Assembly: GCA_018398575.1 (NCBI GenBank)
Contig: JAGTXZ010000024.1
Location: forward strand, 868,001-932,000
Reading direction: 5' to 3'
DNA: 64,000 bases
Origin: Ampelomyces quisqualis
Lineage: Eukaryota; Ascomycota; Dothideomycetes; Pleosporales; Phaeosphaeriaceae
Shown here: piece by piece, positions 34,568 through 45,579 of the stretch
Layout: every line of letters starts with the position of its first letter
Numbering within the stretch: position 1 is the stretch's first letter
Notes under the pieces: model-generated
The model's input: the letters and a program-made list of their open reading frames with translations, nothing else
Databases searched by the model: none
Told to the model about the DNA's origin: nothing
Translations under genes and position numbers: made by a program

Positions 34568-36607
34568 CTATGGATACCGCCCGAACTTTCTGTAGTATTC
34601 AGCACGTGCCCATGCCATAACTGTGGCGTCAGGCTGATCTGAGATATCTAGGTCGTTGTCCATTATTTCAGAATCCGGAACTACAATGCCATGAAGTCGA
34701 GCGTACTCGGCCGCCTGACTCAAGCGAATGTTAGTGTCGCCAGTAATCTGAACAACATGTCGAATTACCCGAGTGAGCATCTGGGCTGCCCCACCAGTTG
34801 GATGGCGTGCCACGTTTTTCCCCATAGAATGTAGGTAGAAGTCGTGGGTATGTTTGTCGGCGCCGGTCAAGCCATTCTCGGGGGATAGGTTGGTCATTGA
34901 AGCCGTGGGCACATGGTTGGGGTTTCGAGCCTGGAAGCCATCCACACAGGCCTTGAACTGTTTTTGAAGCCTTGTTCGGTCGTAGGTGCCAACATCTTTG
35001 AGATCATGGGCGTAGTACTTAGCAAAAAATTAGTGATGTGTTTTCTTTGTGGTCACTGGTCGGCTTACACTTACAACATGCTGCACCATCTGCTGCCCTG
35101 TCCAATGCTTCTTCACACGCGCGCACATTTGTCGGTTCGAGGTGGACACAAGCGTGAAATACTATTGCATGATTAGTTGCGGAATTTGGGATTCGTATCT
35201 GCCTGATCAAATGTCACTTACTGTCAAATTCTCCTCGACAGTCGTATCAAATGGGCAGAATCTCGGATCAACCGATTTCGGGGTGTGATTCCTCGATAAT
35301 TCATCGCCGTACTTAGATCTTGCAGTCTTTGGAAGATTCGCAATCGGTTGGCGTTGGATTTGTACAAAGGCTCGCACGCGGTCGGCACTCCATGCCTTCA
35401 TGACGTTGCCACGCCCTTCACGTGTAATACTACCCGGTGCAGGGGCAGGGTTTAGCGCGACACCAGTCTGTCCGTGACCAGGAACTGAGTTAGGGCCATG
35501 AATCGAACGTGTTGAATGAAAATGAGCCGACAGCGCGCTTGGAGTGGACCGAGCTCGATCAGGAGCGGTGGCCTGTAAAGAAACTTGACTCTGTGTCGGT
35601 TGCGTCTGGGCTTGTATGGCGGATATCGGGGCAGCTGTGCTATCATAAGTAGCTATGTTTGCAACGAGAGACGCTTGTTGAGCTTGACTAGGGCCCTCAA
35701 TGTTTACCACTTGATTCTTTTCCTGTGATTGGACTTGAAGGCGGATCTGAAGCGCAGCTGGAAGAGGTACATGTTGAGCGGGCGACGGCACCCTTGCGAC
35801 AGGCTCTCTCCGGGTTCGCTTCGGAGCGGAAGGCCGCGAAGGGTCATATCGAGAATCTTTACTGTCTTGTTCGCTAAGGGTGAGGCTTCGCTTACAACTA
35901 ATTGTTCGGGCTTGCCGCTTCCTCGAAGCTGGACTGCCCACGCCTGCGGGTGATTGTGCAACTGGAACGAGGCCATTTGTTTCGCTGGTGTCAAAAAATT
36001 GTTGAGACGCCCTTGCCGACTTCTGATACTTTGCAACATCAATTTCATACTTGACCCAGCCTGCCATGCTCTCAGGGTCGTCGTGGCTTTCACGTGCGGC
36101 CAAGTATGCTGCTTGGACGTTGGGTGGTGCCAGGCTCAGGTATCGATCCGGAGCGATACTCCAAAAGCAAATCCACTCTTCTGCAAGTTTGCCGCTTGGA
36201 AGCCAGTAGCGGATTCCAGCATCAATTTCGGAAGCCAATGCATCGTTCCAGGGGTACCGATCACTAAAGGCGATTATGGTACCAAGCACTTTTATCAGAT
36301 CAGTGCTCTCGTTGCAGGTCGCATCATTCTGAAGGAGGGAGCGAGTCAAGTATCTTGACTTTCTCCTAGTTGCTGTATAATATTCCGGTGCAGGGTTGTT
36401 GAAAGCCTTGAACAAAGCGGCGAAAGAATGAGGAAGTGGAAGTGGGAGAATTGGTCGATCGAAAGCTGCGACTGTTAAATATTCGTTCGCATGTATGAAA
36501 GTCGCTCGGAATCGTTACTTACAAGCATCCACCTCGTGATATGCATGGATATCGCCATTTGAATGTGTATACGAGTGACCAGATCTAAAAAGATTGGTTG
36601 AACTCAT
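34568..36607 (-). CDS. Unknown protein with C-terminal module-2-like block
   Basis: Four exons (36607-36523, 36471-35222, 35161-35075, 35017-34568; introns 51, 60 and 57 nt) give 623 residues. The N-terminal 150 residues are globular ('HSFAALFKAFNNPAPEYYTA', 'AEEWICFWSIAPDRYLSLAPP'). The middle (about 170-380) is Ser/Pro/Gln/Arg-rich with basic 'PKRTRRE' clusters suggesting nuclear targeting. Residues about 440-500 contain 'MCARVKKHWTGQQMVQHVYYAHDL'-type helical sequence. The C-terminal block 'HDFYLHSMGKNVARHP...MLTRVIRHV...LSQAAEYARLHG' aligns by eye with 'TDFYLRDLCHGLRKHP...IFTRCVKFC...LSNVWKLAKDLEAG' of the 63,979 gene, linking it to the family seen further right. Function unknown. Confidence 0.8.
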
Positions 36608-37786
36608 GTTGATGATGGCCCACTTATAGAAGAGGTCGGTTTAGTTCAATGCAGAGTTGAGGGCGGTACTTGTAGAGAGCCTTTAAACTTGGAGGGGCAT
36701 TGTAAACATGTAGGCCGCGTGGAGACTGTGCACAGACAACGCTGTGAAGAGGCAACGGGACGCATATAGCGCGATTTTCTCAAGACTCACTGGATACTTT
36801 CACGAGGATCGTGCCAGACTTGGGTGCCCTGCCCGACCTTGCCCTCCACCAACTCGACTTTTCGTCGCAAGGTCACATTGGCACGGCAGGATGATAGTAT
36901 TTATGATAGTTTCTGAATAGATCTCGTGGATCGATTATTGAGACAGCACGAAAGGTGGCTGCTGTGATTATGGATGTCGCACATCCTCTGAAAGACCCAA
37001 ATTTGCTTATTGAGAGCTTGTTTCGACACGGATAGTTAGCTATACCACCCTGAATCTCTCGTTCACTGTAGGCATATACTCAGTGGCCTATTTAGGCTTA
37101 GGAGCAGGCAGTGGAGTCCGGATACCGCAGCTCGTTTGTCAAGTGGCCGGCACAATGTACACACAAATGTGGAGATGTGCTTTTACATTTCACAGCAAAA
37201 TACATTGCGCTGTCACACGAGCAGTACAATGAGACCGCTTAGATTTAAGTGAGACCGTATAGGAGCACTATGTAGGCGGTTTATGGCTAATCTATTTGTT
37301 GAAAAGATACTGATTGATATGAGCTGATGGATGTGCGTAGCATCAATCGCGTGTCTCTACGTTGGTGTGTGTTTGTTTGGGCCATATTGCAGGGATTCGT
37401 ACAAGACACACAGGTGAACCGGTACAAAAGGTACTATTTGATGTCATGGCTGTCAAGATACCAGTAAGTGTCTAGAGCGGAAGCTGGATGGATCTATTTA
37501 AGTTTGAAAAGCTCTGTAGTAGAATGAATGGAAATCCTTTTCAAACCCGAGATGGAATACTACAGAATGTTATCAAAGATCACACCGGAAGAACAACTAG
37601 TAGGCAGCAAGCATATCAAGGTGTCGAGGAGCAAAAGGATCACTCCTTAGCTCCTTTGGCTAGCGGATACATATACACGTGTTTGGTTGCGACACAAGGC
37701 CATCGGTACATTTCCATTGAGCAAGACAAAAGAACCCCATCTGTGTAAATACAGCCCCCTCAGCCGACTCATCTACCCGCACCAAT
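36608..37786. other. Intergenic, no gene recognised
   Basis: 1.18 kb. A forward frame of 86 codons from ATG 37,488 has no motif and I do not call it. The left part should contain the promoter of the 36,607 gene. Confidence 0.45.
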
Positions 37787-38461
37787 TTAGATTGAGACAA
37801 CCTCCACATCCCTCCCCAACACACACGGGAGATACACCTGAGTAAACCCACCAAAGTCCAACCCCGAAAGTGGCCCCAGGCCCGAACCAACACGACAGCC
37901 ACGCACATGCAAGATCACCTTCTTTAGAGCTGGCAATGCCTTAAGCATACTCAACTGCAGCCGCCAAGTGTGGCCATAGTTCTCGTCGTAGTCCCCCAAG
38001 TAATGCATTTCCCCGATGCTCGTCATCTTGCAGCCAGGCGCCTTCCAAATAGTGATGACCTTGATGTCATCGAGGATCCGCTGTAGCACCACAGCAAGGA
38101 AGTGCTGGATGGCGTGAAGGCCGACGTCGAAGATGTTTCGGAAGAAGGGGAGGTCGCCGACTTCGTTGCGGACTTGGCGGCACGTGCCCTGGAGAGAAAG
38201 GAGGGTGGTAAGGTCTTGTGGCATGGTGCGCCAGTTGGCGCGGTCGCGCGTCTCAAAGTTCATGGTGTACGTGTGGATTGGGACAACGTACGCGTTGTTG
38301 TGCTTTGGTGAGGTGGCCGCGTTGTGCTGGATGGCCTGGATGTGGTCGACCTGAACAGAGTACTCCTAGACTATGTTGCGGATCTCGGCCGGGAGAGAGG
38401 GGAGTGGGCAGTGGCCATTAACAGGCTGCTTATGCGAGAGACAAGCGGTGGTTGAAGACAT
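37787..38461 (-). pseudogene. 2EXR/F-box-like small protein, interrupted by an in-frame TAG
   Basis: From ATG 38461 the frame encodes 224 residues but meets TAG at 38,368-38,366, after 31 codons. The surrounding sequence 'LPSLPAEIRNIV*EYSVQ' matches the common fungal motif LPxEIRNxIYEYxxx, so the stop sits where Tyr is expected (TAC to TAG, a transversion, not RIP). The frame then remains open for 190 codons to 37,787, with leucine-rich helical sequence ('LLSLQGTCRQVRNEVG', 'LKALPALKKVILHVRG'). Such proteins form large expanded families in Dothideomycetes with F-box-like N-termini. The gene is the first of three related genes on the same strand. Either a recent pseudogene, a sequencing error, or translation from Met at about residue 67. 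Confidence 0.6.
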
Positions 38462-38647
38462 TGTGTGGTGTAGTATTGTACTCTTGTGGTGATAGTAGAT
38501 GAGGGGAGAATGGAGCAGGGGGAACAATTTCGCTGACAGTGTGCGAAAATTCATGACCACAACAACACTAGTACTAGTTTGGACTTGTTTTCATTTTCAT
38601 ATGATCGGCTAATTCTGTTGTCGAAAGCTGGTGAAGTGGGTCTATAT

Positions 38648-39193
38648 TTAAACCAGTTCAAACTTGACACTCTTCGTCTTGTGAACTTCGGGGCTCTGAT
38701 CGTTCTCCAACACCTTCGTGATGAGAACTTGACGACCTGCGCACGATTCCAATAACTCGCCTCTGATCCTCACGATCTGCCTCCACCAGGGCCTTCTCAA
38801 ACATGAGCCTTGAATCTCAACAGTCTTCAGTGCTGGAAGCTTGGCCAAACATTCATAGAGATGCTCTAGACGTGGGGCCCTAGACCCGAAATACATCTCC
38901 ATGCTGGGCTCCTCCAATTTGACGTGCCTCAGTGCCTCGCGTCCGACCTCTGGAAGCGCCTGTACGAAGTTGTCGATCTGCCAAACATGCAGAGAGAGGG
39001 TATTCGTGCTGTAGAAAAGGTCGGCGGTTTCGCGGAAAATCTGGCGAGATGTCCTGGTAACTTGCAGGTGCGACGCCGCTTTGTCGTTTTTGGCTTTATA
39101 TTCGATTCCGGGACAATGGACAGCGTACTCGAAGATGAGGAGGCGCAGCTCAGACGGGAGCCGGAGGAGTGGAGAATTGATCTCGTTCAGCAT
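38648..39193 (-). CDS. 2EXR/F-box-like small protein
   Basis: Single-exon frame of 181 residues from ATG 39193. The N-terminus 'SPLLRLPSELRLLIFEYAV' is the F-box-like/2EXR motif; 'LQVTRTSRQIFRETADLFYSTNTL' is the second conserved block typical of these proteins. 'LAKLPALKTVEIQG' resembles 'LKALPALKKVILHV' of its left neighbour. Upstream frame 39,235-39,402 (MCSTEKPPRSDYS...) could be a 5' exon, but no splice pair gives a consistent phase. Function unknown; F-box-like proteins usually recruit substrates to SCF ligases, yet this subfamily is uncharacterised. Confidence 0.65.
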   Translation of the reverse strand: MLNEINSPLLRLPSELRLLIFEYAVHCPGIEYKAKNDKAASHLQVTRTSRQIFRETADLFYSTNTLSLHVWQIDNFVQALPEVGREALRHVKLEEPSMEMYFGSRAPRLEHLYECLAKLPALKTVEIQGSCLRRPWWRQIVRIRGELLESCAGRQVLITKVLENDQSPEVHKTKSVKFELV

Positions 39194-39614
39194 AGCGCTG
39201 CCGAGACTGTCAGTGACACGACTGGAGATTAGGATCAATGTAGTACCCACATTCTCACAGCCTCCGCTTCAGTTGCAGGCGCGATCTTATGGGTAGTCAT
39301 GCTGTCAGGCTTGATAGTTCCCGATGTGGTTGCGGCTTCGGGTGTGTTGGTCGCCATTATGACAGAGTAATCTGAGCGCGGTGGTTTTTCAGTGGAGCAC
39401 ATGGTGAGCGAGAAGTTAGAAGAAGGCTTGTACAAGAAGTGCTGCTGCAAAAAGTCCGTGCCGCCAGTGAATAGTCCACAAGGCTTGAATTTTTGCTACA
39501 CGTGCGCGACCAGCGACCCGCGATCAGAAAATAAACCACAGATCGAACTCAGCATCACTATTCTACAGGCCCTTGAATATTAAGATCCTCTTCACTATGA
39601 AACCCCGGGAGAAT

Positions 39615-40424
39615 CTACACAACCTCTACATCCTTGAATGCACACTCCAAGATCGCCTTCTTCATGTGGTGCCTCTGGTCCCTCGTCGTAGCCCTATGGT
39701 ATCCCGTCCAAATCACCAGCTGCACCTCTCTCAGGCCCTTGAACTTGTACAGAAGCGCCAGACTCTTCTTCGTAAACTCCAGATGAAGCCCCAACTTGTC
39801 CTCATCCATTGGTTGTCCTCTAAAACCCATGGAAATACTCAGCGTGGTGATGCCCTCGATCACGTCCTCGGGTAACAGCACCACCAGCCCCTCGATACCC
39901 CAGATATAGACCTCGAAATCGTTTATCGAGTACCGCATAAGGCCGCATTCGGCACGGATTTGGGAGGAGGCGTGGATGAGTGAAGAGGGCCCGAAGAAAC
40001 GCTTGCCGTCGTAGATGCCGTAGTGGTCGTAGGTTACGAGTGCCCAATCGCCATCGCAAAATCGCACGCAGATGATGCCATTGGGCTCGAGGTGGGCGTA
40101 AAACAAACAGCAGCGGCAGAGCTCGGCGAGGAGGCGCAGGAGGTTGGAGGACGTTACGTTGGAGACTGAGTGTTGTGTTAGCTTTGATTGAGCCTCACTT
40201 CGATTGAGAGTATTTACAGGATTCTGGCTTCCTGACGAGTCTGTGGACCCGAAGCTGCAGATGGCGTCGTGCTGGTGCTCATGTGGGTGTTCATTTTGTA
40301 TTGCCTGTTGGACAGTGGACAGTGGAAAGTGGTATGGTGATAGGGAGGAATTGAGAGCGCCGTAGAAAACTCTTTGCTCACCCTGTTTGCTCCGAATCGA
40401 AGGGAACCATGCAGATCCCCGCAA
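39615..40424 (-). CDS. 2EXR/F-box-like small protein, start unresolved
   Basis: Open for 269 codons but without an early in-frame ATG (the frame begins at a TTG). Conserved content begins around 40,175: 'SSNLLRLLAELCRCC' (degenerate LPxELR box), then 'GPSSLIHASSQIRAECGLMRYSINDFEVY', the classic 'hhxxSRQIRaEc' block of this family, and 'LLYKFKGLREVQLVIW' near the end. A 5' exon beginning at ATG 40,411 or 40,310 (Ser/Thr-rich, as in its neighbours) would need an intron ending near 40,170, but the phases I tried do not match. It is the third member of the tandem trio and may be decaying. The stop is at 39,615. Confidence 0.55.
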   Translation of the reverse strand: MRGSAWFPSIRSKQGEQRVFYGALNSSLSPYHFPLSTVQQAIQNEHPHEHQHDAICSFGSTDSSGSQNPVNTLNRSEAQSKLTQHSVSNVTSSNLLRLLAELCRCCLFYAHLEPNGIICVRFCDGDWALVTYDHYGIYDGKRFFGPSSLIHASSQIRAECGLMRYSINDFEVYIWGIEGLVVLLPEDVIEGITTLSISMGFRGQPMDEDKLGLHLEFTKKSLALLYKFKGLREVQLVIWTGYHRATTRDQRHHMKKAILECAFKDVEVV

Positions 40425-41073
40425 TTAACAAAACCCTGCCTAAAATCAGGACAGATACCGCGATTGCTAAGATATCTCCCAGTTCTCCGACGCTTTGCTC
40501 ATCGGCCCCTCCTACGGTCGTACCTACTGCGCATCATGTATCGCACAATCGAGTGCCACGAGAGCATAGCCATTGTTAGTGGAGAGCAATAAAGGGAACA
40601 GACAATGATGATAGTACGGGGGCAGGCGCCAACAATGTCATTGTGCGGCATCGTGAAGATGACTTCCGATAGGCCCAAGGACATACAATCAGATAGGATG
40701 CTACTCCCGAGGTCAACAGAGGCACTGGCAGTACACTGGAGATTGAAGAAACGGAAGGAGCAGTCGCCTAAAGTGCTGTCTTGCTACGTCAAGCAGGTGT
40801 CTCTTGCTAGGCTCTCCCATGGTGGAACGAAGCGCTGAGGGCATGCTGGCAGTGTGCCGAGCTTGTGTGGCGTCGAGCGCGCGTTCTTTGATAAGTTCCA
40901 TGGCATGCAAACAGGCTTGGGGGGCTCTGTTGCGGCCGATAGAGAGGCGGTGGTTTGGAAGGAATATGAGCACGAATCGCAGCGTCGACATGTAAATACG
41001 GTCGATAAAAGAGTGGACGGTCCAGGGCCAACGTTCACACGTGTATTGCAAATGTACAAAAGCGAGTAGCTAT
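40425..41073. other. Intergenic, thiolase 3' side
   Basis: 649 bp; only short overlapping frames. No gene recognised. Confidence 0.5.
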
Positions 41074-42394
41074 CTACAGTTGCTCGTTGACGAAAAGGCC
41101 GGCCATACCCATGCCCGTACCAATGCACATACTAGTCAGCAGCACCTTCTTCTTCTGCCTCCTACACTCGCTCAGACCAGTGACAATCTGTCGCGCACCG
41201 GTACAGCCAAGAGGGTGACCAAGCGCAATAGCTCCGCCTCTGACGTTGAGCTTGGAGTGGTCAATCTTAAGGGTCTCGAGGCAATAGACAGCCATGGAAG
41301 CGAAAGCCTCGTTGATCTCGATGAGGTCGATGTCGTCGAGGGTGAGGCCGAACTTGTTGAGGAGCTTGGGGATGGCGACGGATGGGCCGATACCCATGAT
41401 GCGGGGAGCGAGGCCAGCGACAGTAGCACCGACATATTTGGCGAGGATAGGCTGGCCGAGCTTCTCGGCTATTGAGCGCTTCATCATGAGGACGGCGGCC
41501 GCGCCGTCAGTCAATTGCGAAGAGTTCCCGGCGTGGGACTTGTCGCCATGGGGCAAGAAAGCGGGCTTGAGCTTTTGGAGGCTCTCGAAGGTCGTTCCGG
41601 CACGGATGCCCTCGTCTTTGGTCAGGGTAACCTCCTTCTCCTCGCCAGTCTTGGGATCCTTGATGGTGGTCTTGATGGGCGCAATCTCATCGTCAAACCA
41701 ACCAGCCTTTTGTGCGACCTCGGCCCTTCGGTACGACTCAGCCGCGAACCTATCTTGCCTCTCGCGCGAGATGTTGAAGTCGTTACCGACGTTTTCTGAG
41801 GTCTGACCCATGGGCTGCATGCAGTCGCTGCTCTCCTTGTTCTCGAGGACCTCGTCGACAAATGGCCTCTCCAGACGATCGCCTCCAGCTGACATGCTTT
41901 CGGCACCCATGGCGACACCGATCTCGATGCTGCCGACAGAAATTTGGTTGGCGATATCTTGAACAGCCTTCAATCCCGACGAGCAGAATCGATTCACTGA
42001 CGAGCCAGCTGTGGTGTTTGGAAAGCCAGCAGCTAGCATGGCAGCGCGTACATAGTATGCGGCCTTTGAATCGCTGACGTTGCCGCAGCAGATGTCTTCT
42101 ACGAGCGCAGGGTCGAGATTCGATCGTTGTACAACCTGTTTCAGCGTCTTGACCAGAATACCATCAAGCTTGGTATCCTTCATGCCACCCTTGAGTGCCT
42201 TGGTAAGAGGAGTGCGGATCGCGAGAGTGATGACGACATCATCGGGGTTCTTGGTGGTGCTGCAATTGATTGTCAGAGCTGTCGTCCCATGTGTCGCGAG
42301 ATGACCCTGTGGCAGGCACGTGTCCGTACATGGTTGACAATGCGCTTGTCGAGGGCGAGATTTGCGACACAATGGACCTGAGGCGTTCAGCCAT
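41074..42394 (-). CDS. POT1: Peroxisomal 3-ketoacyl-CoA thiolase (EC 2.3.1.16)
   Basis: Two exons (42394-42330 and 42259-41074; 70-nt phase-2 intron) encode 416 residues. The last step of peroxisomal beta-oxidation is CoA-dependent cleavage of 3-ketoacyl-CoA. The N-terminus MAERLRSIVSQI contains a type-2 peroxisomal targeting signal of the form RL-x5-Q-I. 'NPDDVVITLAIRTPLTKALKGGMKDT' is the usual start of the mature enzyme. Catalytic residues are present: nucleophile Cys114 (NRFCSSGLKA), His370 (GGAIALGHPLGCTGAR) and Cys400 (MCIGTGMGMAG). 'IEINEAFAS' is also conserved. Length is normal. Without splicing, the exon-2 frame extends far upstream, but only this model supplies the PTS2 and a Met start. 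Divergent from the methyltransferase gene. Confidence 0.95.
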
Positions 42395-42928
42395 GTTGGA
42401 ATTGTGATGCGATGAAGAGGAAAAGTAACACAATAATTTCGAAATGCACGAAAGATGTTGAACAGGATGATGTGGAGGCGGAGACGGAGCTTTAACAACT
42501 TTGTGGGGCAACCGCGGCCAACACTGGGCCGAGGATCTCGGAGGCTCCAAGTCACGCGTCGGCAGATAGGCCATTGGGCAGAGCCAGCCTCGCGTCTCTT
42601 GGCCGTCTAGATTTTTCATCCGAGTAATAATTACTGAACCATCTTGTACGTGTGTAGCATCCTCCTGGGAACCCATGCTCTATGAATACCTCCACAGTCC
42701 GTACGACCGAGAACGCTTGATGGCTGTTCCGTAATTACTCCTTATGGCGGCGGTTACCACGGGTATCATCCTCGGCATAGTATGAATTAGAAGAAAGTGT
42801 CCATGCGCATGGCATCCGATCTAGGAGTGCCGCCATGGTAGATATCCGTGGAAGATTGTAATTGTTACGCGAGTCGTGTTGTAGTTGTAAGCGTAAGCTC
42901 AGCATGACGCGATGATGCCATCGACTAC
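42395..42928. promoter_or_regulatory. Shared upstream region, thiolase / methyltransferase
   Basis: 534 bp between divergent starts. A CGG/CCG-flanked oleate-response-like pair cannot be asserted; I only note 'cggaggctcc' at 42,539 and the CCG in 'accgcggcc' near 42,510. No gene is evident. Confidence 0.4.
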
Positions 42929-43648
42929 ATGCCATTCCGGTGCGGCAGCATTCCTTTGCTATCGATCTTCAGCATGGCCGACAAATCCAAGCATACATTC
43001 CTCGAACGGGTTTTTGCAGCTACCAGCATCGAAGAGTCGCGCAAACTTTACGATGAATGGGCCAAGACGTACAATTCCGACATGGCCGATCATGAATTCA
43101 CAGCCCCTCAACTAGTCGCACAAGCTGTTCCTCGCGGACTCAAGCTCAATCACCTCCCGGGTCAGGAAGAAGCACTGGGTAGGCTGACCATCGCTGACGC
43201 CGGCTGTGGTACTGGGCTTGTCGGTATCGAGCTTGCCAGACTTGGTGTGAAGAAGATGGACGGACTTGACATCAGCCAAGGCATGTTGGACGTTGCGAAA
43301 CAAACTGGAGCGTACAGAAGCGTGACAGTCGCCGATCTGACCGCTGGATTGCCGATTGATGATGGGACGTACGACGCAGTGACTTGCTGCGGAACGTTCA
43401 CGCACGGCCATCTTGGTCCCGAACCTTTGCAGGAGTTCCTGAGAATCGTCAAGACTAGTGGAATTGTGGTTGCAACAGTTTTGGAGACTCATTGGGAAGA
43501 AAGGGGTTTCGGAAAAGAGGTCCAGCGGCTTGCCAAAGAAGAGTACGCGGAGCTCTTGGAAAGTGGCGTGCATGCATACCGGAAGGGTGCCGGAGTGGGT
43601 AGAATTTTGATACTTCGGAAGAAGTCAAGCGTAGCTGGTGCAAGGTAG
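42929..43648 (+). CDS. SAM-dependent class I methyltransferase (METTL27/WBSCR27-like)
   Basis: Intronless, 239 residues from ATG 42929, or 224 from ATG 42974 (MADKSKH), which better matches where family members begin. 'LERVFAATSIEESRKLYDEWAKTYNSDM' is the characteristic N-terminal helix. The SAM-binding motif I is 'IADAGCGTGLVGIELA' (residues about 87-102), then 'KMDGLDISQGMLDVAK' (motif II) and 'YDAVTCCGTFTHGHLGPEPLQEFLRIVK'. The family is predicted to methylate small molecules; the substrate is unknown. It shares an upstream region with the beta-oxidation thiolase, which may be coincidence. Confidence 0.9.
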   Translation: MPFRCGSIPLLSIFSMADKSKHTFLERVFAATSIEESRKLYDEWAKTYNSDMADHEFTAPQLVAQAVPRGLKLNHLPGQEEALGRLTIADAGCGTGLVGIELARLGVKKMDGLDISQGMLDVAKQTGAYRSVTVADLTAGLPIDDGTYDAVTCCGTFTHGHLGPEPLQEFLRIVKTSGIVVATVLETHWEERGFGKEVQRLAKEEYAELLESGVHAYRKGAGVGRILILRKKSSVAGAR

Positions 43649-45579
43649 TCGTGGTATATATCCGTGGCCATGGAGCTGTAGCAGGCGATTATCCTCTCGG
43701 TTCCGTTAGGAGAAAAGAGACCGTTCCATGTGCTTCATTTGCGAGACAACGGCTTGTTTTTGGGTGGCCATACTTTCAGTATGCAACAATGATTGTTGAA
43801 TGTGATCATGTGCAAGTGTCACTTCGATGTTAGGTAGCCACTTTGAAGCCAAGACGCTAACTAATCCTGCGCTACTCACAAACTTCAACGTCAGGCCACA
43901 AGGGCATCGATATCACCAGCATCTCCCAAGTGCACAAAACCATGGTCAACACTACAGAATAGACACCTGAAATATGCCAGTCGCTGTGCCTGTACCATGA
44001 GTTATTATTTTGCGGTCATTCGAATTACTCCCGCCACACGAACGCGGAGCTGTCCGTAAATAACGTATTCAAGTCGTGAAGACCCAAGGCTACGATAAGT
44101 TTGTTCGTAGTATTCTAATTCTTACGGGACAACAACGGATCCTCGTTTTGTTCAACCAAGTAATATAGAAATACTTTTGAACTGCTGTTGCGGCACTGTT
44201 CCTTCGGTCTTTTTGGATCAAGGACCGCTATTACCTTTTTTCCACCTCTCCAAATCATTGCCACAAAGAATCAAGACCTTCTAGGGTCGATTATATTCCT
44301 TCTGTGATTATTATACAGCTGATTTATTGCGTGGGGGACGCTTTTGCTCATACAGATCGTACTCCAAATCGAACTCGCTGATTGAACTATTCAAGAAGCG
44401 CTGCGAGAACCCACAAAACCCCAAAATAGTCCGCTCGCCAGGTTATGATCAGGCATAAGAAGTTTTTTCATCAAAATTCCCCTAGTCCGGTCAATTGCTA
44501 ACAGATCTGCAAAAGAACGCTCGGATTGATGGAACAATTAAGCCGACGTCTTTGGGCTTGATCAGCTTGCTGGCAGCTTGATTGCTGTAAACTATGTGTA
44601 AAACCTTCACGTTCGCGTGCATAGTATATAACTTTAACGAGGACACGTATTTTTACTATTCCAGCGCTGTTCTCACAGCGCGAAGCAGACACAAGCCGGC
44701 TCGCGTACGTCTATGTGTGCGTACAGTGCAGCGCAGTGTCTGATTTCATCTATTCTACCATGTTTCTGGGCCCTTTTTGTCATGGAGGCATGTCGGTGCT
44801 CGATGTATACAGTGTTTACCAGCCTCTTGGGCGCCACAATCTTTATTTGACGTCGCCTCTCCCGCAGCGCAGTCAAGACATTCCATTCGGCTCAGACCAA
44901 TATGACTATCCGCTATCTAGAGCTATTCCATCTTCTCTATGTTTCTATCAATCACCTCTATGGCGCGTATTGATTGACGTCATGGGTCACAACAAAGTTC
45001 TGCCAGCACTGACACATTCTTTCCTACTCACTCGCCTTCTCTGTCCCGATCCGGACAGTCTTCTGTTGCAGATTGGCAGAGGAAGTTTCACCACGGGGCT
45101 CACTGCTCACCTACAAATGACGACAATGCCAGGAACCATGAATCACAGGCTTCTCACTGGCTCACCTGTACGCGTCGCGTAGGAGACCTCTCGGAAGTAA
45201 CATGTAAACATGCTAGAACAATGGTTCCGGATTCGGAACACGTGGGGTAACGGTGCGTGAAGCTACCCCCAACAGTATATAGACATTATACACCCGCCAT
45301 TGATTCTTCATTCGCCTTACTGGGTCAACTGACAACCTCAACCGTCCTTGCACGCCTACACCTTCCGTTCACACTTACGTCTCGAGGTTCAAAAAAAAAC
45401 GCCACGTAAGTCGCAAAACTTCTCAGTGTTATCATACTCTTTCTCCACCGGAAAATCATGTGCAAAGATCACTGCCCGCTGACACAGTATCAGAATCTCT
45501 TCCTGGACTTGAGCACGCTTCTAATAGGACACGAACTTGTTCAAATTGAAAATCCCCAGTCAAGGAAATCACCGCAAAA
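43649..45579. other. Intergenic, upstream region of the 45,580 gene
   Basis: 1.9 kb. A forward frame at 44,715-45,182 lacks an early ATG and any motif. Close to the gene, 'cagtatatagacattatac' near 45,273 could be a TATA region. 'cgccacgtaagtcgc' near 45,400 looks like a 5' UTR splice donor with a possible acceptor near 45,490. An upstream ATG at 45,458 opens a frame that runs out of phase past the main ATG (to 45,814) unless removed by that splice. Confidence 0.5.

Noticed and set aside
37488..37748. Forward frame of 86 codons from an ATG
   Set aside because: No motif, no homology cue, and short enough to be chance.
44715..45182. Forward frame of 155 codons
   Set aside because: Begins at GTG, no early ATG, no motif, located in the long upstream region of the 45,580 gene.
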